Source of the DNA: Lepidostoma basale
Lineage: Eukaryota; Arthropoda; Insecta; Trichoptera; Lepidostomatidae
Direction: 5' to 3'
Assembly: GCA_022606425.2 (NCBI GenBank)
Contig: JAHDVF020000587.1
Location: 124,001-188,000 of the forward strand
DNA length: 64,000 bases
In this document: positions 31,060 through 41,062 of the stretch, piece by piece
Layout of the letters: the number at the start of each line of letters is the position of its first letter
Position numbering within the stretch: position 1 is the stretch's first letter
Notes under the pieces: generated by a model
Database searches by the model: none
What the model was told of the DNA's origin: nothing
Seen by the model: only the letters and a program-made list of their open reading frames with translations
Translations under genes and position numbers: made by a program

Positions 31060-31195
31060 TATTATTATTGTTATCATTATTATTATTATTATTACTATCT
31101 AGTTGATAAAACTGAGCATCTTCTACAGCGCCCTTGAGATGAGTAATTCATAAAAATGGCGCTCTATAAATTATCCAATTTATTATTATTATTAT
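31060..31195 (+). mobile_element. B-LINE 3' UTR (type 2 hairpin)
   Basis: Double stem 31128-31162: outer GCGCC/GGCGC, inner ATGA-GTAAT-TCAT. Preceded by an (ATT)n run and followed by TCTATAAATTATCCAATTTA and (ATT)n. Confidence 0.75.
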
Positions 31196-31654
31196 CTGAT
31201 GTCGGCCCTTTTCGTGTTTAGACGCCAAACTTCTCTGTATCCAGGTTTTAATTCGATATATGAAAAATATGGGTTATCAGGTTAGATCTGAGATCTGAGT
31301 GGCAGTGTGGGCACGTACGAGCACGGAAGGAGATGCGCGCCCGCCTCAAGCCGCGGTCCGCAGTGCTTGTCTAATGGCGCAAAGCGTGGTTTTCCAATAA
31401 ACGCACCGACCGCGTCCACAGCCGGTGTCGTTTCTCCGCTATAATGCAGTGTAAATCCTCTCGTTTAGTGGCGGCACCGTGACAGCCCGGTCGTTTCCTC
31501 CGCGGACGCCATTGTCCTTTCGCCGCGGATAATGTCGTGCGTCACGCCTATTGGCGACGCTCTCGGACGGCATCCGACACGCTCGTTTGTACCCCCCGGG
31601 AACACGGCGCGACGCTCGTCACTTCTCACGTATCGGCTTATCTGCCGGGATGCT
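31196..31654. other. Large GC-rich unique intron segment
   Basis: 31290-31650 is the longest GC-rich non-repeat stretch. It contains several CCGCGGA motifs and no convincing frame: the frame at 31551-31790 crosses into the F repeat. A host regulatory element or unrecognised non-coding exon is possible. Confidence 0.35.
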
Positions 31655-31790
31655 GTTGGAGATGAATATATATAAGGTTCCCACCACCACCCGAGACTGT
31701 TATAGGACGCAGCGACGCCCTTTCGTCAGTCTCGCTGCACTATCTAGGCCTGTTCCTTGTCCATCCGGGACTTACGTTAATTTAATTTAG
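31655..31790 (-). repeat. F repeat, copy 2
   Basis: Minus strand: AAGTCCCGGATGGACAAGG, AACAGGCCTAGATAGTGCAG, GGGCGTCGCTGCGTCCTATA, ACAGTCTCGGGTGG. Matches 38893-39075. Confidence 0.55.
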
Positions 31791-32104
31791 CCTTTTCTTG
31801 TCATCAATCAAAAGGGTGACAGACCACATTTAATCTATTCTTTTAACCTTATATATCTCCCGCGCGGCCTCACATCTCTTTATTATGAAATAAAATCAGA
31901 AGTAAATATTATATAAAGCACACCTTAAATTAGTAAAAAAAAAAACACATTAAAATGATATAAAACACACATTAATTCACAATACACAATAGGACAAATA
32001 TATAACAAACTAAATTTTGGTAGAATGTTCAGTGGTAGAATGCTCGCCTGCTGTTGGAGTTGTGTAGATTCTAACTATTGCGAAAAAACTTATATATATA
32101 TATA
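31791..32104. other. Unassigned AT-rich sequence
   Basis: Includes an A-run at 31936-31946 and a short TA run at 32092-32103. No feature supported. Confidence 0.3.
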
Positions 32105-32570
32105 GAAGGATGAAAGCAGGATAAATAGAAGGATGAAAGCAGGATAAACGCCGTAGAAATGAGATCACTGAGAAGAATGTGCGGGAAAACGTTGTATGAT
32201 AGAATACCGAACCATGAAATAAGAAAGAAATGTAAGGCAGATGACTGCATCATGAATAAAATTAAAAAAAGGATCCCTGAGGTGGTTCGAACATATGTAA
32301 CGAATGGATGAGAGTAGAATGGTTAAAAAGTTGTACACAAGCAGCGTGAGTGGGAAAAGAAGCCGAGGACGACCGAGGAAAACATGGCATGACCAAATTA
32401 ATCAATTACTAAAAGGCGGCCACATTCGAAGTCGGAACAATCGTCGTGCGTGCATGGTAAGATGTATGGATGTAGAGGAATCTCGAGAGGTATGCCAGGA
32501 CAGGCCAGTGTGGCGATCCATCCTCTCTGCCTACCCCTCCGGGGAAATGGCGTGATGGTTAGTTAGTTAG
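32105..32570 (+). mobile_element. A-LINE copy with complete 3' end
   Basis: Coding blocks from AAGGATGAAAGCAGGATAAA (partly duplicated at 32105-32150) through CGGGAAAACGTTGTATGATA to the frame 32304-32555: MDESRMVKKLYTSSVSGKRS, RGRPRKTWHDQINQLLKGG, VWRSILSAYPSGEMA. An extra A in the AAATTAAAAAAAGG run causes a frameshift. Hairpin CCCC-TCC-GGGG precedes the tail. Same subfamily as 48236-48755. Confidence 0.85.
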
Positions 32571-33341
32571 TTTTCGTTTCTTGAACAATGATGTTTTATG
32601 TTTTTAAATAGTCTCGCGACTTTGCCAACAATTTTATGTTTTATCCTTCGGGTGAGGATTTTTGGGATGGAATAACTTCCAACACGATTTAATTTTTAAG
32701 TATAGAACTTTATTTAAGACGATGTTACAAGCAAGAAATTACATTGGTATAAAGAAGTGTTACAAGTAAGGAGTTGCAATTGTATCTAGACTTGTTACTA
32801 TTAAGGAGTCGCAATTGTATCTGATTTAATCCATGAAGCGGTTTAGCTTAAATAGTGTGCATTTCGATGACACATGTACCTGTGGGAACATATCAATAAA
32901 AACATTCTCGCGTTCGAGCCCTTATGTTTTGGTTCCTAGCATGCGGTGGGATAAGGCCATCGACGTCTATTGGACACTTTTTGTGTCTGTAAGACACTGG
33001 TATATTAAATAAGGTCTTAAAATAGGTGTCTTATAGACACCGCACTAGATTTGCAGGTTAATGCTCGCGTTAACACGAGGAAATTTAAAAAAATACATAG
33101 TAAATTGCAATTTAACCGCTCTGGCCTTCAGTGGTTTTTAAACGGTTTAATGAATTATCAACGTTATAAAATCCACCACCGTGGAACCCATGTAACAATT
33201 ATGTTACACTTTTAATACATTGACGCCAATTTAAATTCCGAACTCTTTGTTACCAACGATAAAAAAAACGACAGGGGTTTTTAATCAATGGTAATCAATT
33301 CTCTAATGTCCCTCTCAATTAATTGTTATAATGGGGGTTAA
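32571..33341. other. Unassigned intronic sequence
   Basis: Contains short internal repeats (TACAAGTAAGGAGTTGCAAT and a near copy; GTGTCTTATAGACACCGC inverted against GTGTCTGTAAGACAC). No family recognised. Confidence 0.35.
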
Positions 33342-33848
33342 TCCCTTACCGCATACTGGCTCATATATGATCCAAAATAATCTTTCGCCATAAAAAACAA
33401 CAAAATAATTAAATATGTCTTGCTTCTAGCAATAATACTAAAGTTTTATCTGATCCGCGTTACTAGTTGTCAAACTTCTTACTAGATGTCTCTGGTTGTA
33501 CTAGATGTGCATTCGACTGTTTCCAACTGTCGGTTTATGATTTTCTGTACAAACGAGATATTCAAGTGTTATTTTTTGTTTGTTTGTAAAACGCTATAAA
33601 TAAATATATTACACTGGTTTACTATTATTTTCATTAGGTAAGTAATTAAATGATCACTTTTATATAAAATTATGGATAATATTGTGTAAAATCTAGGGAT
33701 AAAAAGCGAAAGACCCAGAAATATTTTTTTGATTTTTAATAGGAAAAAATAATTTATTTGAAAAATAAAAAAATACGTGTCTTTATTTTTCATCTTTTAC
33801 ACATCATTTATTTTTTTATAAATTAAAAAAAAATCATGCAGTAAGGGG
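33342..33848. mobile_element. TTAA-flanked DNA element, 507 bp
   Basis: Ends TCCCTTACCGCAT and, reversed, CCCCTTACTGCAT (13 bp, 2 mismatches). TTAA on both sides at 33338-33341 and 33849-33852. AT-rich interior without a transposase. Looks like a piggyBac-type MITE of a different family from 20938-21701. Only one copy in the window. Confidence 0.6.
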
Positions 33849-34239
33849 TTAAATGATAACTGAGTTATTTGTGAATGGTGAATGGTGCAAAGTGAATGGT
33901 GCACTTAAAGTTGTCATCGCAAACAAAAACCTATTATAAAACTAGCAATCAGTTCAACGCCGGCCAGTAAAATATATATCATCTAAAAACTTTAAAGGAA
34001 AAATAAGTCCACGCATACATTTTCAGCCCCGGCGTCTGCTCTATGTTTTATGCAAAGCCCACCGGAATATCAAAGCGCCCTCCGCCGGGGTATCGGCATC
34101 ATTTATTTTGTTCGTACTATTTTTCGCGGCCGTTATAAACTTGTCCATCGGCTGATTCCGGCATTATTTGTAAATAAATTAAATTTGTCCAATCGCGGGA
34201 ACCTTCAACCAGGAACCGTTTATATATATGATATTACTC
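33849..34239. other. A-LINE scrap and unique GC-rich DNA
   Basis: 33886-33940 is A-LINE (AAGTGAATGGTGCACTTAAA, GTTGTCATCGCAAACAAAAA). 34010-34230 is unique and moderately GC-rich. Frame 34050-34271 has no recognisable domain. Confidence 0.35.
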
Positions 34240-34915
34240 CAAACATTCACGCCGTTTCTCCACAAGGGTAGAAAGAGAGAATAGACCGCCAAACTACTCT
34301 ATCCTGACGCATCTCTTGATTCTTCCTCCATTCATACAGCGAGTCATGCACGTACTTCGATTCTTCGTATTCCTAACACAAACCTTTAAAATTTGATAAA
34401 ATAATAATATAATACAATTTTTGTATTTGTATCTAAACCACTCTATTTGTTAACATCAACCGATTTCGCTCCCGCCAGAGCTTCGTCAGGGTGAGAGACA
34501 GGATATATAAAAAAATAAATATAAAATGAACGGAAGAAAGGGTGGTAGGTTAAATGTGCACGAGGACGAATAGGATGTTAGAACGGTGAGTCATGATAAA
34601 AAAAACTTTAATTTGATTAATTTGATCATACCATGTTATCCTCAGTCTTCTTCGACTCCGTAATCCATTCACATAATTATCGTATACTTTCTAAACCATA
34701 ATTTATTTAATATGTCCGAACAAACGCAGTAATCCTTTCATAATTTTGTTCATAATAATCTCTTCAGCTCTACATTCCTTCCTTATACCTATCACAATTT
34801 AAAATTCTGCCGTATATCGTTCTACCACACATACGTCATAGGGACCTCATAATTACCACATTTATTCTGCTCTCATCATTTTTAGCCATTTCCATTCTTC
34901 GGTTCCATTCATATG
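34240..34915 (-). mobile_element. A-LINE, reverse orientation, interrupted
   Basis: 34240-34400 is the 3' end and 34620-34915 the upstream part (MYGSEA-like region on the minus strand). The 34405-34615 insert carries a hammerhead-like motif (34458-34489), so a Penelope-like repeat appears to have inserted in the LINE. Confidence 0.65.
34458..34489 (-). ncRNA. Hammerhead-like motif, consensus core
   Basis: Minus strand: CUGACGA (exact CUGANGA), extra A, stem II GCUC/GAGC with loop UGGCGG, GAAAU-CG-GUU. All core positions intact; stem III is A-U plus a U-G wobble. Confidence 0.55.
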
Positions 34916-35061
34916 GGTTAGAACCAGATCAGCTTATGAACGTTGTCGGTGTTAACATGTTAACCTGAAGAAGGTCGACTGCTTTTCGTTGTAATTAATG
35001 TAATAAAGATTTAAAATATTAAAATGTGATTCAAAAGTTGATCGAAAATTATGTTTAAGTA

Positions 35062-35382
35062 CAGTACACTCCCGATTTTCCGTGATGGATTGTAAAAAAA
35101 TTCCCGTGTAATCGATTTCCCGCTTAATCCGAAAATATGAAGAAAATGCAAACAAAGCGAAATTTAAAAATGCGCTATATGCGCATATGTAAACCTACTT
35201 GCAATGTTTTATGAGTATGAACTACGCTGCGGCTGCTTTATTGCAAACTCGAGCCACAAAATAAACGCCCAATGTCGTTGTGACAGATTTGAGTTTTTGT
35301 TTGCATTATAAGTACTATTGTGAATTATTTTTGTTTTTATAAAATATTTTCTCAATGACTCAAGAAAATCGAGAGTGTACTG
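35062..35382. mobile_element. Pogo/Tigger-like MITE, 321 bp
   Basis: Left end CAGTACACTCCCGATTTTC and right end (reversed) CAGTACACTCTCGATTTTC differ at one of the first 20 positions, and both are flanked by TA. CAGT-starting ends with a C-G-A-T-T core are typical of pogo-like elements of the Tc1/mariner superfamily. No transposase frame, so non-autonomous. Inner 14 or so bases also partly complementary. Confidence 0.8.
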
Positions 35383-35790
35383 TACTTTTTTATTGTTAAA
35401 ATGTCTAGCGTTGTGGGTACTACAACAATGTTATTTCGTTTCAGACTAGAGTATACATGTTAGTAAATATGTTTTGGGAGTATCTTGAGCATAGTATAGT
35501 TAGCTTGTGACAATTTGATTGTGGCTGTTTCTCTTATCGCGTCGCTACGCGCCGCGACGTTAGTTGTCTAGCTACAAAGTCATGGCGCCTCGCCTCAGCC
35601 GGATAATTGTGAGCGCGCAATTGTAGCGCACAATAATAATAATAACAATAATCCACTCGTTACGCCGAATATGCAACTAACTAGTTGCATTCGTAACAAT
35701 GGACCACAGCGTGCTGCGCCGTCTGGCCGCCATCTGGCGCACTCTTCTGCGCAGGGGCGGAGTTGTCATAATGTAATACATTTTTTTTAC
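35383..35790. other. Unique intron sequence, partly GC-rich
   Basis: 35510-35610 and 35690-35765 have balanced to GC-rich composition (TCGCGTCGCTACGCGCCGCG). No repeat match, no supported frame. Confidence 0.35.
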
Positions 35791-35940
35791 ATACTTAATA
35801 CGAATGAAACCGTCAGTTTTAATAAATTTTATGGGAATGACATGTTTCGCCCTTCTAAGGCATCATCAAATGTGACGAAATTTCAGCTCGTTGCTGTTTA
35901 TTCATTTTTGACTTTGTACATTTTTAACAAATAATTATTT
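35791..35940 (-). mobile_element. Hammerhead-bearing repeat, TTGATGA type
   Basis: Contains the motif 35839-35869 on the minus strand: UUGAUGA (only C3 differs from consensus), extra U, stem II GCCUU/AGGGC with loop AGA, GAAAC-AU-GUC. Flanked by the usual ATGAAACCGTCAGTTTTAAT block. Confidence 0.55.
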
Positions 35941-36005
35941 GAAAATATTTCTTGGAACTCGTTAACAAAATTTATGACAATGATTACATAATTGGGATAT
36001 TAAAT

Positions 36006-36455
36006 GATATTATAACTAACTAACTATCACGCCGTCTCACCGGAGGGGTAGGCAGAAATAATGGAACGCCACACTGTTCTCTCCTGACATTCTTCTCTCG
36101 CTTTTTCTATAATACATTTATTCATTTTGTCATGCACGCACGCCGATTTCTCCGACTTCTCACGTGACCGACATTTGATATTTGATGGATTTGATTGTGC
36201 CACGTTTTACTCGGCCTTCCTCTATTTCTAGCTCCGTTCACGTCGTTTACATATTTCTTCTTTTCACTCATTCTTTCCATGTATTCAAACCATCTTAACG
36301 ACCCTTTCATTATTTTGTTCATAACACTTTTATTCGCACCGCATTCACTTCTTATATTTTCATTAGACACTATAATATACAGATTTACAACACATTCGTC
36401 TTAGAGATCTCATTTCTACTGCATTTATTCTACATTCATCTTTCTTTTGCCAGTT
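36006..36455 (-). mobile_element. A-LINE, reverse orientation
   Basis: The minus frame 36122-36370 reads MSNENIRSECGANKSVMNKI, MKGSLRWFEYMERM, NRGRPSKTWHNQIHQISN, HVRSRRNRRACMTK. Tail TAACTAACTATCACGCC at the low end. 5' end stops inside the QKKDESR block. Confidence 0.85.
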
Positions 36456-36522
36456 ATGTTATAGGAGTTTTTTATATTTTAGATTAAATGACATATAAGC
36501 CCTTCTAAGGCATTGTCAAATG

Positions 36523-37057
36523 GAATTCCATCCAAAATCTAATAAAACTCATAAAAACTCTTTCATTCAGATCAATTATTTAATATGGAGTTTTACATAA
36601 TTAATTAATACGAATGTAAACGTTAGTTTTATCGAAGTTTTATTATATTTTAATGGGAATGACATGTTTCGCCCTTCTAAGGCATTATCAAATGTGACGA
36701 AACTTCAACTCGTTGCAGTTTATATCGTCGGTTCAAAGGTAAAACTCATTAAGTGACATTTTAATTTTTTTTGCCATTTTCATTTTAATTTTTTTTGCGG
36801 GAGATGCCTATTGGTGGCGATGAGGTTCGCAACCCATCACACCGCGTCTTCGCGAATTCCATCCAAAATCTAATAAAACTCATAAAAACTCTTTCATTCA
36901 TATCAATTATTTAATATGGAGTTTTACATAATTAATTAATACGAATGTAAACGTTAGTTTTATCGAAGTTTTATTATATTTTAATGGGAATGACATGTTT
37001 CGCCCTTCTAAGGCATTATCAAATGTGACGAAACTTCAACTCGTTGCAGTTTATATG
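36523..37057. repeat. 330-bp tandem of a hammerhead-bearing repeat with an E-SINE scrap between
   Basis: 36523-36727 and 36853-37057 are 205-bp direct copies with one mismatch seen (CAGATC against CATATC). Each carries the TTGATAA-type motif on the minus strand (36661-36691 and 36992-37022). The 125 bp between holds a piece of E-SINE (GCGGGAGATGCCTATTGGTG, 36797-36850). Tandem terminal repeats are characteristic of Penelope-like elements; the near identity points to recent duplication. Confidence 0.75.
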
Positions 37058-37493
37058 TACACTCAGTAAAAGAAGATGTTTTTCTTAGAAAACACTTATG
37101 TCGTAAAATTACCTCAAATAACTTTTATTTATTTATATATTATAATATCATTCAGTGTCCTAATCATGCAATCAATAAGTCATTAAAATTTCTTAACGAG
37201 TTCCAAGAAACTTTTTCCAATATTTCTGAACCTACCCAAATAATTATTTGTTAAAAATGTATAAAGTCACATCAGTTTTCGTTAATTACCATATTCTGCT
37301 CCATTTACAAGTGTATATTCGTCGGTTCAAAGGTAAAACTCACTAAGTTGTTATTTTTAATTTCGTGTATCAGACTTGTGATTTCTACGTCAGAAAATAA
37401 TCACCAAGTGTTTTATTAAAGAATAACTGTTATTCTTTAATACCACACTTCACAAGTCTGATACAGAAATTGCAAAAAAATAATTAAAAACTA

Positions 37494-37655
37494 ACTAATC
37501 AACTAACTAACCATCACGCCATCTCCCCTGAAAGGGTAGGCAGCACGGCTCCGTCACACTTTACCGATGCGGCACTCCATCCTTCTCGCCTGCGGGAGAC
37601 GCGGGTGCGATGGTTGCGAACCTCATCGCCACCAATAGGCATCTCCCGCAAAAAA
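37494..37655 (-). mobile_element. E-SINE, 5'-truncated
   Basis: Minus strand: GCGGGAGATGCCTATTGGTG, CGATGAGGTTCGCAACC, CGGCACTCCATCC equivalent, then the A-LINE-type 3' end and (TTAG)n tail. A 37368-37464 hairpin (arms GTATCAGACTTGTGA) lies just before it. Confidence 0.75.
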
Positions 37656-37753
37656 TTAAAATGAAAGCCTGGCAAAAAAAAAAATGTCACTTTCAATGAA
37701 GTTTTACCTGAACTGACGATATAAACTGGCAACGAGCTGAAGTTTCGTCACAT

Positions 37754-37784
37754 TTGATAATGCCTTAGAAGGGTGAAACATGTC
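37754..37784 (+). ncRNA. Hammerhead-like motif, TTGATAA type
   Basis: UUGAUAA, extra U, stem II GCCUU/AGGGU with loop AGA, then GAAAC-AU-GUC. Preceded by CGAGCTGAAGTTTCGTCACA, the same flank that follows the reversed copies at 36.7 and 37.0 kb. Confidence 0.5.
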
Positions 37785-37802
37785 ATTCCCATAATATAAT
37801 AA

Positions 37803-38092
37803 AAACTAACTAACTAACTAACCATCAATGCCATCTCCGAAGGGTAGAAAGAATGTATCGCCATACTTTTTCCTGACATATTTCTTCTCGATTCTCAACA
37901 TTCATACATCGTGTCATGCACGCGCGTCGATTTTCTGACTCCTCACATGGTCAGACATTCAATATTTGATTTATTTGATCGTGCCACGTTTTCTCGGTCT
38001 TCCTCTATTTCTGGACTCCATTTCATCATTAACATATAATTTTTACCATTCTTCTTTCATTCATCTTTCAATATGTCCAAAACCATCTTAAT
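37803..38092 (-). mobile_element. A-LINE, reverse orientation, many 1-bp deletions
   Basis: Recognisable from tail (AACTAACTAACTAACCATCA) to the KMERMNEER region, but single-base losses occur every few tens of bases, giving no open frame. Ends at 38092 in a TA-rich run. Confidence 0.8.
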
Positions 38093-38544
38093 GATATATA
38101 TAATAATATATAATAAAAACTTCTAAAAATGTATTAATTATTTCCTCATATGGAGTTTTACATCATTGTTCAAGAAACAATAAATATTTTACATCATTGT
38201 TTAAGAAACAAAAAATAAAAATAAATTGTATTTTTAATTTCAATACGGCACCAAACTCACAATACCTGGCTGCATCGTATACCGCCCAGGCGAGCAGAAG
38301 AAGGAAGACGTCAAATTAAAACCGGTGGAGACGAGTTTCTTCTGGTTGATGGAACATCGCTTATCGATGTTTTGCGTATTGTTCCCATTGTATCGAGACG
38401 AACAACGGTGACGTCAGCATATCGTCTTCCTTGTTTTGAACGAGATTAAATCCTTTCACGACAATGGCACCGACCTTCCGTATCAATGTGCAAATATTGC
38501 AAATTTATTTACTTTGAAAGGTTTCATCTTTATTATTTTTAAAG
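38093..38544. other. Unassigned, with a 55-codon frame fragment
   Basis: 38130-38215 is flank of the TTGATAA-type repeat. 38249-38413 is open on the plus strand without an ATG (begins QYGTKLTIPGC, contains RPGEQKKEDVKLKP, ends YRDEQR) and has balanced composition, which may mark an exon or an old coding relic. No splice acceptor is present at its start. I do not recognise it. Confidence 0.25.
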
Positions 38545-38672
38545 ATATCTATCATTTAAAGGAACATAGAAGTTCCTGCCACATACCGAGGCTGTTATAG
38601 GCCGTGGCGCCTTTTGTCAGCTCCTGCTCGTACACTCCTTGGGCCTATCCCCGGACCATCCGAGACTTAAAT
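38545..38672 (-). repeat. F repeat, copy 3
   Basis: Minus strand: AAGTCTCGGATGGTCCGGGG, ATAGGCCCAAGGAGTGTACG, CTATAACAGCCTCGGTATG, AACTTCTATGTTCCTTT. An inverted partner of 38893-39075, about 220 bp apart. Confidence 0.65.
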
Positions 38673-38684
38673 TTAAAACTACGG

Positions 38685-38775
38685 CAAAGTTATGTCAGGA
38701 GAACAGTGTAGCGATCATTTCTGCCTGGCTCTCCGTAATGGGCGTGATGGTTAGTTAGTTAGTTAGTTAGTAATT
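38685..38775 (+). mobile_element. A-LINE 3' stub
   Basis: TTATGTCAGGAGAACAGTGT, then GGGCGTGATGGTTAGTTAGT. 5'-truncated to about 90 bases, lying between two inverted F repeats. Confidence 0.75.
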
Positions 38776-38892
38776 ACATTGTTTTATTTAAACAGTATAT
38801 AATGTTGAAATACCAAAGTGTTGCCGTCCAAACAATAGATTTTCTCATGTATTATATATTATGCTTATTTATTCAATTAAGTACAGCGGAGC

Positions 38893-39075
38893 ATAGAAGT
38901 AAGAGTAGATTAAATGCGGTCTGGCACCCCCTTGTTGTTGCCGTCTTTAAATGTAAGTCCCGGATGGACCGGGGACAGGCCCAGGGAGTGTACGAGCGAG
39001 GCTGACAACAGGGCGCCGCTACGCCCTATAACAGCCTCGGGTATGTGGCGGGAACTTCTATGTTCCTTTCATAAA
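38893..39075 (+). repeat. F repeat, copy 4 (longest)
   Basis: GATTAAATGCGGTCTGGCAC, AAGTCCCGGATGGACCGGGG, CAGGCCCAGGGAGTGTACG, CTATAACAGCCTCGGGTATG, GGGAACTTCTATGTTCCTTT. Two overlapping frames exist but neither is preserved in the other copies. Possibly a fragment of a LINE or of a pol III-derived element; unknown. Confidence 0.6.
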
Positions 39076-39602
39076 AATCTTCCTACTTACCCAAAAGCGA
39101 ACAGTATAGAACCTGACCTGGACAGGGGTCCGTCGTTTAGGTACTCCTTTTATCACTGTCTCGGTCAGTGTTAGACAATCAACGTGTTAAAATACAAATA
39201 CGAGCGCATTTGGCGTCGTGACCAGGATTCAGACGCAGATAGCACCTCCGAGTCAAGTAGTCAAGTACCACCCCCTGGCGTCTGAAATGAGTGCAACCCC
39301 CCACCTGGGGTGGTACGAGTATTCTATGAGTCTGGCTTCACAGTCGGTTAAACCCATTCAGACACGATCCAAGGAAGATATTTCAATGGCGGGACCGCGC
39401 AAGATTATTACATATTTATACCGAGGGAGATTATGTGAGAACCGGGAGATTTTGCGAAATTAATACTGTTCGCGATGAAAGCTAACTTAATATAGTGGAG
39501 GCTGCCAAATTTTTCACTAATCCCCGTATTCATCAATTTTCTGGTTACAACGAAGTCTCCATTACTTACACATCAATGAATGTAATCAAAGAAAATTTGT
39601 TT
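39076..39602. other. Unique intron sequence
   Basis: Composition is balanced at 39180-39440 but no frame or splice pair is convincing. Not repeated in the window. Confidence 0.3.
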
Positions 39603-39785
39603 TATAAGGATTAATTGTACCTCAATAGAGACGAATGTGTAAATTGTTTTCTGGGAACAGAATATGGTGGCCGAGGGGCTTACAGGACTTATGGACTTAT
39701 GTCATTGGTTGGGTTGAGCGATCGCTTTATGTTTTTAACAACATTCCCCATTCCGCCCTTCTTACGACCACCACGTTTGACAAAA
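39603..39785 (+). repeat. P repeat, partial
   Basis: AAGGATTAATTGTACCTCAA, then AGAGACGAATGTG, GGTTGGGTTGAGCGATCGCT and ACATTCCCCATTCCGCCCTT, ending CACGTTTGACAAA. Confidence 0.75.
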
Positions 39786-39789
39786 CTCC

Positions 39790-40115
39790 TACCTCTCGGG
39801 CTTCCTCTACATTCATACATCGTACCATGCACGCACGTCGATTAATCCGGTTTCGGATGTGTTTCGGATTTTGTCATGCCAAGTTTTCCTCGGTCGACCA
39901 CGCTCACTCACGCTGTTTGTGTACAACTTTTTAACCATTCTACTCTCATCCATTCGTTCCATATGTCCAGACCATCTCAGGGATCCTTTTATAATTTTAT
40001 CCATGATGCAGTCATCTGCCTTACATTTCTTTCTTATTTCATCTTTCTACGGCGTATATCCTGCTTTCATCCTTATTTTGCCAGCTCCAAGCTTCACTTC
40101 CATACATGAGGGTTC
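39790..40115 (-). mobile_element. A-LINE, reverse orientation, tail lost
   Basis: The minus frame 39813-40004 reads MDKIIKGSLRWSGHMERMDE, SRMVKKLYTNSVS, RGRPRKTWHDK, then diverges by a deletion. The upstream block continues to 40115 (SWELAK-like). The 3' UTR and tail are missing. Confidence 0.8.
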
Positions 40116-40590
40116 ATGGACTATGTAAAATAATTATAATAAGTTGTACTTACTTACCCCGTTGCGATTCTCGTGTGGGGTAAGAACCGTATCTACCCAA
40201 CTCGTCTCAGTCATATCTCATGCACCCTTTCTCCCCTACTTCTCCCCAGCCAGTCGGCTGCACAACCCCCATACTGCATCCACTGATAACCCGGTTGTGC
40301 TGCGCTGTTTCATATGTTAGCGAAGTTCCAACAAAAAAAAGGCAATCGGACGGAATTGATTCAATTATTCATGCACGGTTAGTTTCAATACGTAATCATT
40401 CAATCCCTGAGATTAATTTTATTTCAGTTTAATTATTTGTTTTTATCATCATTGTAATATATTAAAGTTTACTATGAAGTTGAATCTTGTAGGCGATATT
40501 AATTAGATAATTAATACGAATGAAAACGAATGAAAAAAAAAATTATAAACTGTCGAATTAAAAAAGTCTTTACGAAGCGAGATATTCCGT
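40116..40590. other. Unassigned intronic sequence
   Basis: Nothing recognised. 40500-40545 has a small ACGAATGAAAACGAATGAAA duplication from the hammerhead-repeat flank. Confidence 0.3.
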
Positions 40591-41062
40591 TATCAAATCA
40601 AGTCTGATTATTAACTCAAAAGACATTACAAACAGCAAAATGTTTAAGGCATCTATTGAGTACAGGTAAAATATTATAAAAATACAACATAATACCAGGA
40701 ACGCATTAGAGATGGTTCGACATTAGGGAAACAAGACACTTTCTAAAGTCAAGAGTATTTGTTTCCTGAACGTACCTTCATTAATATGAAAGACGTCGAT
40801 CTCCAAGGAGAACGCGTTCAGCAGATTAATTGCTCTTCCCACCGGTGTCACCAGAGGCAGATTGGTTCTGGTGGCCGGTAGGTAAAACAATCTGTGCTGT
40901 CGCTGACGAAGAAATCTATCAGGGACAAAAAGACCAACACCCTCTAGCACTGCCAAGTTATCGAAATATCCCCTGATTAATCTTATGGAATGGGTTTTTG
41001 CTTCGAAGCTGCGATAGCTATCATACTCCCTCTTGTATAGATATCTCAGAATTTTTTTCTGA
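40591..41062 (-). mobile_element. D-LINE, reverse orientation
   Basis: The minus frame 40723-40956 reads MAVLEGVGLFVPDRFLRQRQ, HRLFYLPATRTNLP, VGRAINLLN, DVFHINE. Upstream to 41062 come IRLIRGYFDN and, near the end, RYLYKREYDSY. The 3' UTR carries the CTCAATAGATGCCTTAAACA block. Its 5' end touches the 5' end of the next, oppositely oriented copy. Confidence 0.8.

Noticed and set aside
34960..34995. Another hammerhead motif (CCTGAAGAAGGTCGAC)
   Set aside because: Core CUGAAGA is present but no stem II partner and no GAAAC follows.
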